From the NCBI RefSeq assembly GCF_901000735.1, contig NC_081542.1, positions 27,915,093 through 27,979,092 on the forward strand: a stretch of 64,000 nucleotides of DNA, read 5' to 3'. Origin of the DNA: Corylus avellana (taxonomy: Eukaryota > Streptophyta > Magnoliopsida > Fagales > Betulaceae). The position numbers and the translations under genes are program-made. Position 1 is the stretch's first letter. The number at the start of each line of letters is the position of its first letter. The notes beneath the pieces are model-generated. The model ran no database searches. It was not told where the DNA came from and was given only the letters and a program-made list of their open reading frames with translations. Positions 10,613 through 20,649 of this stretch are shown one piece after another.

Positions 10613-11702
10613 CTGAAGCCCTAGCTTCGGGTTCTCCTAATCCCTCAGGCTCGTCAACCAAGTGCAGAGCCCTAGCTGCCCGAGTTGGAGGGTTAGGTTT
10701 TGTGGCCACTTTCAACGGCCCTGTGGTTCGAAATTGTGGAGCACCAGGAGGGTCCACTCTCCCACCAATTCTTAGAGCTCCCCCAGTTCGAAGTGGAGGA
10801 TTCTTCTGCTTGGGTGACTCGACCAGTTTGCCTTTACCTTTATCAAGCCTGGTCTTCCGCGGGGTAGCTCCTCGAGTGTTGGCCGCTGGAGGGTCTAAGG
10901 TAGGAACCTTTGGGTCTCGGACGACCGCAGAAACAGGTCCCTTCTTACCTCCGCCATTGCCTTTTTCCAATCTGACGAGGCCTCCTCCTTGCGAGGCCGT
11001 ATTCATTAGCAATGAATAGCTTAGTAGACTCTCGTGTTTTTGAGTCCACCTTAAAACTTTATTTACGCGCTGTTTTTCGTCATCGGTAAGGGCTGGCTCT
11101 TTAGAGGCGTTCGCTACAGGAACACTGGTTTCCCGAGGCACTCTCGGACCCTGGGTAACTTCGGTAGGATGAAATTCCCACCTCCCTGTTGCAAAAAAGT
11201 ACTTTCCCTTCCACGCATGGTTGCTGGAATATTTACCATCTACGTGAACGAATTTCCCCCTTCGTGACGGGAAATTGTATAAACCATCACACTTTGGATT
11301 CTTTTGAAGGCGATATACCCACAAAAATTCCCAGGCTGTGAGATGATGCCCCAGTCCGAATGCCAGAGGCCAAAGCAACACGCAGGCGTGGATAAGTCTC
11401 CATGCATTGGGCACAATCTGATGGGGAGCTAGATTCAGATAGCTCAGCAACTCTCGAATGATCGGCGGAAAGGGTAAGTGAAAACCAGCACGGAACATCG
11501 TCTCGTACAGACAAACTTCGTGCGCATCAGAACGCACTATAGCACCTACCCGTTCATCGTCGAATCGCAGCTTCACGGATTTGGGGATAAAACACTCCTC
11601 CCGAATTCTGGCTTCATCAGCCTTAGTTAACAACGGCCGCCAACAGGCTGGGTAGGTGTTGTCGCCGAGGCCATCAGACCCTGATCCCTCATCTCCAGAC
11701 AT
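10602..11702 (-). CDS. Antisense ORF of second Ty3 element
   Basis: An intact 366-codon antisense frame. The first 200 residues align with the antisense exon at 4242-5226 (RFDDERVGAIV, LPFPPIIRELLSYL, LAPHQIVPNAWR, WEF), and a basic, Pro/Gly-rich tail follows. The residues after the conserved domain (ALTDDEKQRVNKVL) match those that come after the 76-nt intron in the first element, but here the frame runs straight through without an intron. The last few codons and the stop lie in the adjoining receptor-kinase promoter DNA, so the natural C-terminus is missing. Function unknown; transposon-borne. Confidence 0.6.
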   Translation of the reverse strand: MSGDEGSGSDGLGDNTYPACWRPLLTKADEARIREECFIPKSVKLRFDDERVGAIVRSDAHEVCLYETMFRAGFHLPFPPIIRELLSYLNLAPHQIVPNAWRLIHACVLLWPLAFGLGHHLTAWEFLWVYRLQKNPKCDGLYNFPSRRGKFVHVDGKYSSNHAWKGKYFFATGRWEFHPTEVTQGPRVPRETSVPVANASKEPALTDDEKQRVNKVLRWTQKHESLLSYSLLMNTASQGGGLVRLEKGNGGGKKGPVSAVVRDPKVPTLDPPAANTRGATPRKTRLDKGKGKLVESPKQKNPPLRTGGALRIGGRVDPPGAPQFRTTGPLKVATKPNPPTRAARALHLVDEPEGLGEPEARASGVD

Positions 11703-12249
11703 GGTTTATAAAAACAAAAAGAGCTCTCGAAGAATAAAGAAAAAAACAGAAAAGCTAGAAGCTGCTGCGGAAGATAGAAAGAATGGAAAAAGAGAAGATT
11801 ATTGTCCTTTAAATAAGACCGCCTCGGACACGTGTGCATTAAATGCGCCATGTGAAACAGGCCTCGGATAGCGACACGTGGACATACTCGATATACCGAC
11901 AGAGTCTCGAAATACCAATCGACATCTACAGTTGACGAGTGACAGGGCCTCGGAAGCTCAACCGACGCCGCCTGCAGATGACACGTGTAAGGTACTCGAA
12001 AGCCAGCATTAATAAAGCGACAGGGTCTCGGAATCTCAACCGACGCCTGGAAAGTCAAAAGTCAAATTTTCCCTCAAATATTTGAGATTTGAAATTTAAA
12101 TTTTAAATTTTGCCGCCTTACTAATCCGATACGGGGTCGGAAAAAACATTGTCTGACTCGGATTTCTCTTAAGAAAAGCTGGCCTCGGTTCATTCCATCA
12201 AGACATGAAATTTCTTTAGTTTTGCAAAACTTCGAAATTGAGGGGTAAC

Positions 12250-13047
12250 TGTTGGGTCATGAACTGGCCTACTATTTATTGAGCAGTCCTTAGGCCCAGC
12301 CAGAAAGGGCCCAAATCCGAGACCTACTGATGTGATCCGAGACGAGACCCACTCACGCAGTCCGAGACGAGACCCACTCACGCAGTCCGAGACGAGACCT
12401 ACTCATATGATCCGAGACCACGAATTTGAAGCAACCTCTAGCCGAGACCATAAAGTCCGAGAATAACTCAGGACTTGTAAGTCTCGGTAAAAGGAGTAAC
12501 TTCGATATCCTGAAAGATGTTATTTTTAATATCTGAGTAATCTTATTATCAAATTTCTTACAATCAGAATATATCTTGCACATATCCACGAAGATATGAC
12601 AATTGATCACAAAGGCGATCAAGTCCTATTCAAACGCTTTAAGTTGATACGGCCTAAACAGATTACAAAGTTGATCCTCTGATCCCAAGTCGCTGAAATA
12701 GTGGAACAACTAACAAACATGATCTTTCATTCAAATGTTTGTTTAGCTGATATTAAAGGATAAGATTCCTGAATACATGGGAAATCAAATCCTCTCCCTG
12801 CCTATAAATACAAGTCATGTGGTCAAAGCAAAGGTAATCACAACTCTCATTCTCTGAGCTCTATAGTTGTTGACAGTATCCTTTTTCTTTCTCATGCTGA
12901 CTTAGGCATCGGAGTGCTCACGCCGGCTCACCCCCGGTCACTTTGATCCTTCTTTCTTTCTTGTTGTGCAGTCAAATATCTTGTGTGTCGGTCAACTTAA
13001 GCTCGGCAGGCGTGTCACGTCATCACTTGGAAAACTGTGCATCAACA
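12250..13047 (+). repeat. 3' LTR of second Ty3/gypsy element
   Basis: Starts TGTTGGGTCATG after the purine tract and ends GTGCATCAACA. The TATA-like box CCTATAAATA is at 12801-12810. It contains an internal 25-bp tandem repeat. Confidence 0.85.
12336..12410 (+). repeat. 25-bp tandem repeat, three copies, in LTR
   Basis: Three adjacent 25-bp units beginning TCCGAGACGAGACC. The first two are identical and the third differs toward its end. Confidence 0.85.
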
Positions 13048-13387
13048 TATAACATATATACTGTGAAAGCAAAAAGTAACTCAATTTTCATAGGAAAATT
13101 ATTGTGAAATATATTGTGAAATTATTGTGACTAGTAGCATATGAAATGTAAGAAAAATTATTGTGAAATATATTTTCATAGGAAAACAAAAAGTAGTTTT
13201 GTGCCCTAAACTTAGAGAAAATCAAATGGAAGCTACTGTTAGTTAGTAGACACTTGGCACATTAAATATTTAAGGTCAATAATTGCGGATTACTAACTTA
13301 GACTAACGTTTTAAAAGTTTATAGATACATGGCACTATTTAAATAGGTTGATGATATATATTTTCTTCAAACTGGTTTGGAGGAATT

Positions 13388-13900
13388 TTTTTTTTTTTTT
13401 TTTTTGAATCAATAGTAACTCAATTTATTCTCAAAAGTGGAAAAATCAAGAGCTGTTAAGCTCTATACTGAAAGAGCAAATTGCTCTAGTGTAACAACAT
13501 CCAAAATGGAGTTGGGTGTATCTTCCAACCAAATTCTCTCACATACCTCCCTTATGGCAGCCTTAGCTAACCCATGAGCAGCCTCATTCGCTATTCTTTT
13601 TACATGTCAGATTTCCCACGTTCTGAAGGTCTTCCTTACTTCCTGGATATCACCCACAATATGTCTGTATTTGCACCATAAAGGTCCCGAGTTGGTGGTG
13701 GCATCAACCACTTGCTTGGAATCCCCTTCTAATATAATATCAAAGAAACCACTGTCCCTGCTAAATTCCACTGCTGCTAAGGCCCCCATTGCTTCACCCA
13801 CAACTGGTTCTTGAATAGAGTTCAAAGTTTTGCTCAAAGCTGCCAAAACCCGTCCTCAATCGTCTCTTATTATTACTCCAAGACCCATCTGATTCTAGTT
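13388..13900 (-). mobile_element. LINE 3' end with RNase H-like domain
   Basis: The minus strand encodes the RNase H-like (RVT_3) C-terminal domain of a plant LINE: MGLGVIIRDD, EA-GALAAVEFS, II-EGDSKQVVDA, then HVKRIANEAAHGLAK. A TGA replaces the Trp after IRDD, and another stop precedes HVKR. The poly(T) at about 13388-13405 is the poly(A) tail seen from the other strand. The 5' part is absent, as usual for truncated LINEs. Confidence 0.8.
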
Positions 13901-13950
13901 TGGAGAAAATTTCTGTCCATTTGTTATTGTCAATTTTAAATATCTAATAG

Positions 13951-14089
13951 GCTAGTCATATATATATGGTTAATTTTATCTTAAATGATCGATCTATATA
14001 ACCTGCATTGAATATCTAGTTAATTAGTTCATTTTAGATATTCAATGCAGGTTATATCATTTAAGATATAACCATATATATGACTAATT
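13951..14089. repeat. Long imperfect palindrome
   Basis: Arms of about 60 bp read TAGTCATATATATGGTTA through AACCTGCATTGAATATC and return in reverse after a short spacer. This is probably a MITE or foldback remnant. Confidence 0.75.
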
Positions 14090-14224
14090 GACTTTACCAT
14101 TCAATTATATATTGTAAAAATACTTATAATCATAGATATAATTTTATATCTATGATTTACCAATATTTAATTATTGTTAGTTAGTTAATATTCTTTTGAC
14201 ATACTTAATAAGTAATAATATAAG

Positions 14225-14400
14225 TAAACGGAGCGGCACATTTGCTAGCCAAATTTGCTTTATGTATCGCACAAAAAAAGCTTTGGGGGGATAGTTTTCC
14301 CCCGTGTATTCGTGATTGTGTTCTTGCTGAGCAAGTTTCAGTTTAAGTAATAAACATCCTTTTCTTCAAAAAAAAAAAAAAAAAGAAAAAAGAAAAAAAG
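14225..14400 (+). mobile_element. LINE 3' tail, 5'-truncated
   Basis: The plus strand encodes the last 35 or so residues of a LINE RNase H-like domain (HLLAKFAL, then CVLAEQVSV and a stop), a short 3' UTR, and a poly(A) stretch beginning near 14369. It is too short to classify further. Confidence 0.6.
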
Positions 14401-15024
14401 TAATAATATAAAGTTTCCAAATTTTCAAGGGCAACTTCAATATATAATTAATTAAGTTGTGACTATAGGACATTACATGCATTGTTAATTTGTTATTGTC
14501 AATTTTAATAAATTTGTAATGCTAATCATCTCATGCATATCATGAGATTATTCAAACCACAGTGTCATTGAACGGAAATCTGAAGATTTCATTGATTAAA
14601 GATGACAAGCATATATAAAGCTCTTTAATTATAGTGCATACCAAACCACATTGTCATGCTATATGATATTTATGAATTCTATGAATCGATATGATTATAC
14701 ATATTAACAATTTATATGATTAAGTATCATCATGAATTTCAATCAACTTCAAACTGTCTATTCAAATTTATATATATAAATTTCAACTATCATGAATACT
14801 TGTTAATTATAATTAGGACATTTAAGTATTACTTATGATACAATTAACTATATGATTAACTTTTATCATTCAATATAATATGGATACAGCTTAATTATAT
14901 AATTATTATTGCTAGATATAATTATACATATATCCCTGAATACCAATTAAATTTTGTCATTTAATATATTTTTGTGAAACACATAATAATATTATAATTA
15001 ATATTATAGGATAATTATAATTAA

Positions 15025-16211
15025 AATGCGTTAGTATTTTTTTTTTTTTTTGAGAAAAAAATAACATTTCATTCAATAATACCAGGAGCATAAAGCTCTT
15101 ACATTACATAGCAAAGCTCTGAAGCAACTATAGCATAAAGTTACAAGATTACTAGGTTTAGTACAAGATTCGAGACCAATCCGCTAACCTATGACTAAAA
15201 TCAGACTTATTACTAGATCTGTGACAGATAGACTCAACCAAATGCATGGATAGCAATTATTCCTCGACCCTGAGAGCGGAAAAACTCACATGCCAAAACT
15301 CTTCCTCCTCTACTCGAAAGCCAAGATAATGATCACATCCACAACCCAAAGGTCTGGACCAAAACTAATTAACCTAAAGGTGACATAGATCGAGTGAGAG
15401 AGGAAAGAGCCTTATTACAAGCCGAACAAAACAGGGAAATTAAACAATACAGGGAAAAAACACATGTCAAAACACAAATACATCTTAAAGAAGTAACAGA
15501 ACAGGGAAATAAAACAAGAAAAGAAACAGCACACTTCAATCACGCACACGTCGGGAACCAAAAACCGAAGGGGCGTTGGAAGCTCATCGCGGTGGGGAAA
15601 CGTCGAAAGGCCCAACAGTGGACAGTGGGCGGCGAACAGGCGCGGAGAAGATCGGCAAAGCAGGATCTAAAAACAACCACAAACAAGAAAAAAAAAAAAA
15701 ACGGAAAAAACAACAAGGAACCACCAAAACAGGGAAAATGAGCACAAAGTGGGAAGACGGTAGCCGGAAGGGAGCCGGACCCATGCAAGCCGGAAACCGC
15801 CGCGTAAGGGGCGTGGGAGCTCGACGCGGTGGGGACGCATGAAAGAAAACCCTAATAGTGGGCAGCAAAGCGGCGGCACAGGTCGGCGGCAACCACAAAC
15901 AAAATCTGTACCCACAAGGAGCCAAAACAAGGCCAAGGATCCCGCTGCAGAAAGGCCAGGGAAGAAAAGCGGTAGGGAAGGGACAAAAACGGAGAAAAAC
16001 AGAGGGGGAAAAGAGCGGCAAAGAAGGGGAAGAGAGGAGGCACCGAGGCTAGGGCATCAGGTAAATAACTAGCACCGAAGCGAGGAGGACGAGGGGAGGA
16101 GGGAGGCTGCCAAACGGCCAACCCTCCTCCCCTATGTGGCTGAAGGGTTTCACTTTTCTCTCTGGTGGCTAGAGAGAAAAGAGACGGCTAGAGAGAAAAG
16201 AATGCGTTAGT
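15025..16211 (-). mobile_element. 1.2 kb poly(A) retroposon with target duplication
   Basis: An insertion bounded by an exact 11-bp target duplication AATGCGTTAGT (15025-15035 and 16201-16211). On the minus strand it starts with a pyrimidine-rich, GC-rich leader and ends in poly(A) next to the left duplication. It matches 48751-49954 along its length in opposite orientation. Open frames are present but not conserved between the copies, so it looks non-autonomous, probably an internally deleted LINE with 5' and 3' UTR only. Confidence 0.85.
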
Positions 16212-16249
16212 TAGTTAGGATAATGGATTTAATTAATTCCATTTTTTTG

Positions 16250-16815
16250 ATATGTGAAATTATGGCACGTTAATCAAGGGTGACGTGCCAAAGTAGCACG
16301 TCAACACTTTATTGACGTGCCACAATGACACGTCACGGGTTGGTAACGTGTTATTGTGGCACATTACCAATTTGTGACGTTTCACAATGACACGTTGTGT
16401 GTTGGTAACGTGTTATTGTGGCATGTTACCAATTTGTGACGTGTCACAATGACACGTCAATACAATGTTGACTGGCACTACACCACGTCACTAATTGGTG
16501 ATGTGGCAATGTGCCATGTCAACACCTTATTGACATGTTATTGTGACACATCAATAAATGGTGACATGGCATAATTTCACACGTCACTAATGTATAAAGT
16601 TTAAATATTTTTATTTTAAATTAAATGGAATTTAAATTTAGTGACATGTGGAATTTACCATGTTGCTAAAGGTTTTTTTTTTTTTTTAAAAAAAAAATTT
16701 TATTATTTTTTTACGTGTCACTAATTAGCACATTACTAATTAATAACGTGACAAAAAATGAGTTACTGTAGACACGTCACTAAATCCTTTTTTTTTTTTT
16801 TTTTAAGTGAATAGA
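16250..16815 (+). mobile_element. CACTA-type terminal repeat region
   Basis: Many short direct and inverted copies of motifs such as GACGTGTCA, ACACGTCA and TGGTAACGTGTTATTGTGGC, as in CACTA subterminal regions. It ends in a degenerate AAGTG before AATAGAGGCTATGCAA. The homologous region at 24595-25011 ends in TTGTTGTAGTG, a proper CACTA end. The left end and a transposase are absent. Confidence 0.65.
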
Positions 16816-16826
16816 GGCTATGCAAG

Positions 16827-17637
16827 TAGGCTTGAGCAAATTCCCGACTCGCCGCCAACCGGCCTACCGCAACCGCCCCGACGCCGACTACCGGCCGGCC
16901 AGTAAGCGATAGGCTTTTAAGATTTTCGACAGTTTCGATTCGGTAGGCGAAATAGCCTTCAAAGAAGACGGTTTTCGTCCGAAACCGAACCAAAGTTACC
17001 GACATCAGAAATAAAAAATAAGAAATGATGATTTGGAGGCTATGGTGGAATTGATAGCATTGGTCCACTAGATGAAGAAGAAGAGAAACAACAAGAAGAA
17101 GGCTTGGAAGAGTTACATGTAAAAGTCGTAGCAAAGCTCTTTGTTCTAGAAAATAGGTACAAAGCTCCTTTTATTTCTAGCCTTTAGATCATTTGCTTTA
17201 AATCCTAATTGTAGAAATCTTATCACCCACTTGAGTTGGAAAGCTCTTTTTTCTAGAAGATGGGTACAAAGCTCCTTTTATTTCTAGCTTTTGGATCATT
17301 TTCTTTAAATCCAAAACCGTAGAATTCTTATCACCAACTTGAGCTGTCTTCCATTACCACGGAAGGCTGTCATCCAGCAGCCCATCATCTCCTCTTCAAG
17401 AACCAGCTTTCTAGTTTGTGATCTGTCAGCCTGCAGAGTAGTGACGAAGAATAGATCAATCGGACCTCTCCACCCCATGAAGCTCTCTCTCTCCAACAGA
17501 TTACCGACCGTTTCCGTCATTGATCAAAATAAACTTAGTCGAGATGAAGTCAGTAAAATTACCGACTTCACCGACAAAGTTGGGACGGTAGGCAAAAAAC
17601 CTCCTACCGTCACCGATTCCCTCGATACCCACCCCTA
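16827..17637. mobile_element. Non-autonomous hAT element
   Basis: Bounded by a perfect 8-bp target duplication TATGCAAG (16819-16826 and 17638-17645). The inverted ends begin TAGG and are hAT-like (TAGGCTTGAGCAAA and TAGGGGTGGGTAT). There is no transposase. The insertion is absent from the matching site in the second unit, so it came after the duplication or affects only this copy. Confidence 0.85.
17133..17345 (+). repeat. Tandem duplication of about 108 bp in hAT element
   Basis: Two adjacent copies (17133-17240 and 17241-17345) with the core GTACAAAGCTCCTTTTATTT. Confidence 0.8.
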
Positions 17638-17889
17638 TATGCAAGGACAAGCACAACACCAAGATTTTACAGCCCTACTAATTTTTTATTTTTTAGTTGT
17701 GGGGATTATATTCATGATAGGGAAATGCTAAAAATTTATATCTTCTTCAAATTGAATTGATGTGACAAATGAGTAATTCTATAAGTTGGATTGTCCGAAA
17801 ATATACTTTAACATTTTCATTAAAAATCAATTAGAAAAAAGTAAAAATGGAAAATGAACTCTCCATTTAATTTTATAAAAAAACGGATA

Positions 17890-18154
17890 TAGAGTAATTA
17901 ATAGTTAAAACCAAAATTCCTTGAAAGTAGCCTCCCCTTCCCCTTAATCGAGTACTTGTTGAATATGGTCTGAGTAAATAATTACCCTCTTGTGTTACAA
18001 AAAAAAATAAAATTACCCTCTTGTTATTGCGCAATGCGCGGACATTTCCGTTGACTACTAGTCTACTCCTGGATCTTATAATAGATATAACTATATATAA
18101 GTGCATCCATGTGAGGAAGAAAAACAGAGACAACAAGTAAAAATTATTTCTCCA
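17890..18154 (+). promoter_or_regulatory. Promoter and leader of first receptor kinase
   Basis: Contains the module shared by all family copies (GGCTTCCTTGA-like block, GCGGACATTTCCGTTGACTA) and a TATA box TATATATAA at 18092-18100. An ATG directly followed by TGA (18108-18113) forms a minimal start-stop upstream ORF about 40 nt before the main ATG. It may lie upstream of the transcription start. Confidence 0.65.
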
Positions 18155-20515
18155 ATGATGCCAATAATTATGTTGTTGCCTTTTCTTCTTCTCTCTGCAG
18201 CAGAAGCTCAACAACAAGAAGGGGCATCCAATGTTGTAAAGCCAGGCTCTTCGTTGACACCTAAGACCAACCTTTCATGGCCATCACCTTCCGGTCTATA
18301 TGCCTTTGGATTCTACGAGCAAGGCGACGGTTATGCTGTCGGCATTTTTCTTGCTAAGCTTCCACAGAAGACAGTTGTTTGGACTGCCAACCGAGACAGC
18401 AGCACTCCACTTCCTGCTGATGTTAAATTGGAATTCACAACTGATGGACGACTGGTTCTGCAATCGGCACAAGGCGTGAAGACACCCCTCGACATTTCTT
18501 CAGATGGTGCCAGCTCAGCATCGATGCTTGACTCCGGCAACTTTGTTCTCTATGGCTCTGCTAATCGGATACTATGGCAGAGTTTCGATAACCCAACCGA
18601 CACCCTTTTAGCAACTCAAAATCTTACCAAAAGACAAGTGTTGACTTCCAGTCTCTCAAAATCTAACCAGACAAGGGGCAAATTTCTTCTTTTGATGCAA
18701 GAAGATGGAGTTCTCGCAATGTACCCAGTTGGAACTCCATACACAGACGTTTATGGTTATTGGTCATCTGTTGGTTGGTCATTTGTTGTTAAAGATACAG
18801 CACTTGGCCCAGTAATAGACGGGATACTAACACTTGATGGCGATGGCGGTCTCTATTTGTTCAATGGCGACGGCCGTCTCTATTTGTTCAATAGCAGCGG
18901 CAATCATACACTGAATCCGGCATCAGGAACACTACTCTACAGATTGACCATTGACCCCGATGGGATCATGCGGCTATACTCACACGATATGACTCAGACT
19001 GGAAATTGGACAGTCGCATGGTCTAGGCCAGATGACGGGTGTGCACCTAAGGGTCTATGTGGACTCAATGGATATTGTGTTTCAAAAAATCGAGTCGTTG
19101 ATTGCGAATGTCTTCCTGGATTTGCACCGGTGAAGGAAGGTGATTGGGGCTCAGGCTGTGACAGGACTTTTACTGCGGAAAGTTGCTCAGCAAGTTCCAA
19201 ATCCAAATATACGATGACAGAGTCTAATACCGAATGGAAAAATGATAATTATTCTCTTGTCACATCTTTGACCAAAGAGAATTGCAGTGACGCATGTTTG
19301 CAGGACTGCAAGTGTGAAGCTGCGTTTTTCAAAGACGGCGTGGGGGAGTGCACAAAACAGAGGCTTCCTTTGCGATTTGGGAGAAGCGATACAAGCGGCT
19401 CAACCGTAGCCTTCATCAAGATAGGTACATCTACACTCCCAAAACCAGGCAAGAAAGAGCACATCCTTATTATTATCGGTGTTTCGTTAGGTGTTTTTGC
19501 ATTTATTGTCTTGGCAATTTCTGGATTTGGGATTTACAAAAACCGTGTTATGTTGTATCAAATGATGCCTAAAAATGGAAACATTGAGTTGGGTGAGGAT
19601 GTTGCTCCAAAATCATTCACCTACGCACAACTTGAGAATGCGACTCATGGTTTCAGCAAGGAGCTTGGTAGAGGAGCATTTGGAACAGTATATGAAGGGG
19701 CAATTTCAAACGGCCAGATCAAGGAGATTGTAGCCGTCAAAAGGCTAGACAGATCAATGTTGGCCGAACGGGAGAGACAGTTTCATGCTGAGATGAAAGT
19801 TATTGGGAGAACACATCACAAAAACCTTGTCCGTCTACTGGGTTATTGTCACGATGGACTCAACAGGCTTTTGGTGTACAAGTACATGAGCAATGGGTCA
19901 CTTGCAGATAAACTCTTTACGCCTGAAAAACAACTTTCTTGGGATAAGAGAATGGAAATCGCTTGCAACATAGCGAGAGGACTTATTTATCTCCATGAAG
20001 AGTGTGAGCCACAAATCATTCATTGTGACATAAAACCTCAAAACATACTCATAGATGAAGATGGATGCGCAAAAATCTCTGACTTCGGATTGGCAAAGTT
20101 GCTAAATGCTGCTCAAACCAAAACTTTCACCGAAATTAGAGGAACACAGGGATATATTGCCCCAGAGTGGCGTCAACATCTGCCCGTGACAGACAAAGTA
20201 GATGTGTATAGCTTCGGAATTGTGCTGCTGGAGATTATATCATGTCGAAAGAGTATGGACTCTAATCTTCCAGAGGAAGAAGCTAATCTTAAAGAATGGG
20301 CAAACCATTGTTTTAACAGTGGTGAACTAGGTAAACTAGTGAATAATGAAGAGGTTGACAAGAGAGAATTGGAGAAAATGGTTAAAATAGGACTTTGGTG
20401 TACTTCGGATGAGTTGCCACTCCGCCCTTCAATGAAGAAGGTTCTACATATGTTGGAAGGGATTGTAAATATTCCAGTCTCTGCAAGTCCGACTTCTTCC
20501 CTAATTAGCTGCTGA
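18155..20515 (+). CDS. LECRK3-like: G-type lectin receptor-like kinase, copy A
   Basis: Intronless gene for a plasma-membrane receptor kinase of the G-type (bulb-lectin) LECRK/RLK1 group, 786 residues from the first in-frame ATG (upstream in-frame codons begin with GTG, so they were not used). Order: signal peptide (about 1-18); B-lectin domain in the first 150 residues with the WTANRD and DSGNFVL landmarks; EGF-like Cys cluster near 292-330; PAN/apple-like Cys region near 340-410; transmembrane helix near 435-460; kinase from about 490. Kinase landmarks are GRGAFGTV, VAVKRL (catalytic Lys), HCDIKPQN, DFGLAK and GTQGYIAPEW. Cys replaces Arg of the HRD motif, so it is a non-RD kinase, a class common in immune-type receptors. 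It carries a 9-residue tandem duplication (LYLFNGDGR region). The ligand is unknown. Confidence 0.95.
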   Translation: MMPIIMLLPFLLLSAAEAQQQEGASNVVKPGSSLTPKTNLSWPSPSGLYAFGFYEQGDGYAVGIFLAKLPQKTVVWTANRDSSTPLPADVKLEFTTDGRLVLQSAQGVKTPLDISSDGASSASMLDSGNFVLYGSANRILWQSFDNPTDTLLATQNLTKRQVLTSSLSKSNQTRGKFLLLMQEDGVLAMYPVGTPYTDVYGYWSSVGWSFVVKDTALGPVIDGILTLDGDGGLYLFNGDGRLYLFNSSGNHTLNPASGTLLYRLTIDPDGIMRLYSHDMTQTGNWTVAWSRPDDGCAPKGLCGLNGYCVSKNRVVDCECLPGFAPVKEGDWGSGCDRTFTAESCSASSKSKYTMTESNTEWKNDNYSLVTSLTKENCSDACLQDCKCEAAFFKDGVGECTKQRLPLRFGRSDTSGSTVAFIKIGTSTLPKPGKKEHILIIIGVSLGVFAFIVLAISGFGIYKNRVMLYQMMPKNGNIELGEDVAPKSFTYAQLENATHGFSKELGRGAFGTVYEGAISNGQIKEIVAVKRLDRSMLAERERQFHAEMKVIGRTHHKNLVRLLGYCHDGLNRLLVYKYMSNGSLADKLFTPEKQLSWDKRMEIACNIARGLIYLHEECEPQIIHCDIKPQNILIDEDGCAKISDFGLAKLLNAAQTKTFTEIRGTQGYIAPEWRQHLPVTDKVDVYSFGIVLLEIISCRKSMDSNLPEEEANLKEWANHCFNSGELGKLVNNEEVDKRELEKMVKIGLWCTSDELPLRPSMKKVLHMLEGIVNIPVSASPTSSLISC
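18839..18892 (+). repeat. 27-bp in-frame duplication in copy A
   Basis: Two adjacent 27-bp units encode GDGGLYLFN and GDGRLYLFN in the ectodomain. Copy B has one unit. Confidence 0.9.
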
Positions 20516-20637
20516 AATGTGTTTTATATTCTAGTGACATGTCCTAATTAGAATTTTTCTTTTGAGTGTACTTATCTGGCTTGTATCAATTATGTGAGTT
20601 TTTCGTTTGTGTGGCATTTTGAAATGCATTTGTGTGC

Positions 20638-20643
20638 AATAAA
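20638..20643 (+). terminator. Poly(A) signal of copy A
   Basis: AATAAA about 120 nt after the stop codon, in a T-rich 3' UTR that is conserved in copy B. Confidence 0.6.
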
Positions 20644-20649
20644 GAATTT

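Larger units (their letters stand above)
10613..13047 (+). mobile_element. Second Ty3/gypsy element, 3' part
   Basis: A 5'-truncated relative of the element at 1-6116. It keeps an antisense ORF, the polypurine-like AATTGAGGGG and a 3' LTR. The left end is fused to receptor-kinase promoter DNA, so no target duplication can be tested. Confidence 0.8.

Noticed and set aside
15394..16121. Overlapping ORFs of 77-145 codons on both strands
   Set aside because: They lie inside the 1.2 kb retroposon. The matching copy at 48.8-49.5 kb does not keep the frames, so they are probably chance ORFs in GC-rich leader DNA.
16250..16600. CRISPR-like spaced repeats (GACGTGTCA motifs)
   Set aside because: Repeats are short, variable and inverted, in plant DNA next to a CACTA end. 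They are subterminal repeats, not a CRISPR array.
17339..17731. 130-codon ORF upstream of receptor kinase A
   Set aside because: It spans the hAT element and its flank, includes repeated DNA, and has no homologous frame in unit B.
18101..18154. Upstream extension of receptor kinase A (and B) by 18 codons
   Set aside because: The first codon is GTG, not ATG. The hydrophobic signal peptide begins at the ATG at 18155 (26446 in copy B).
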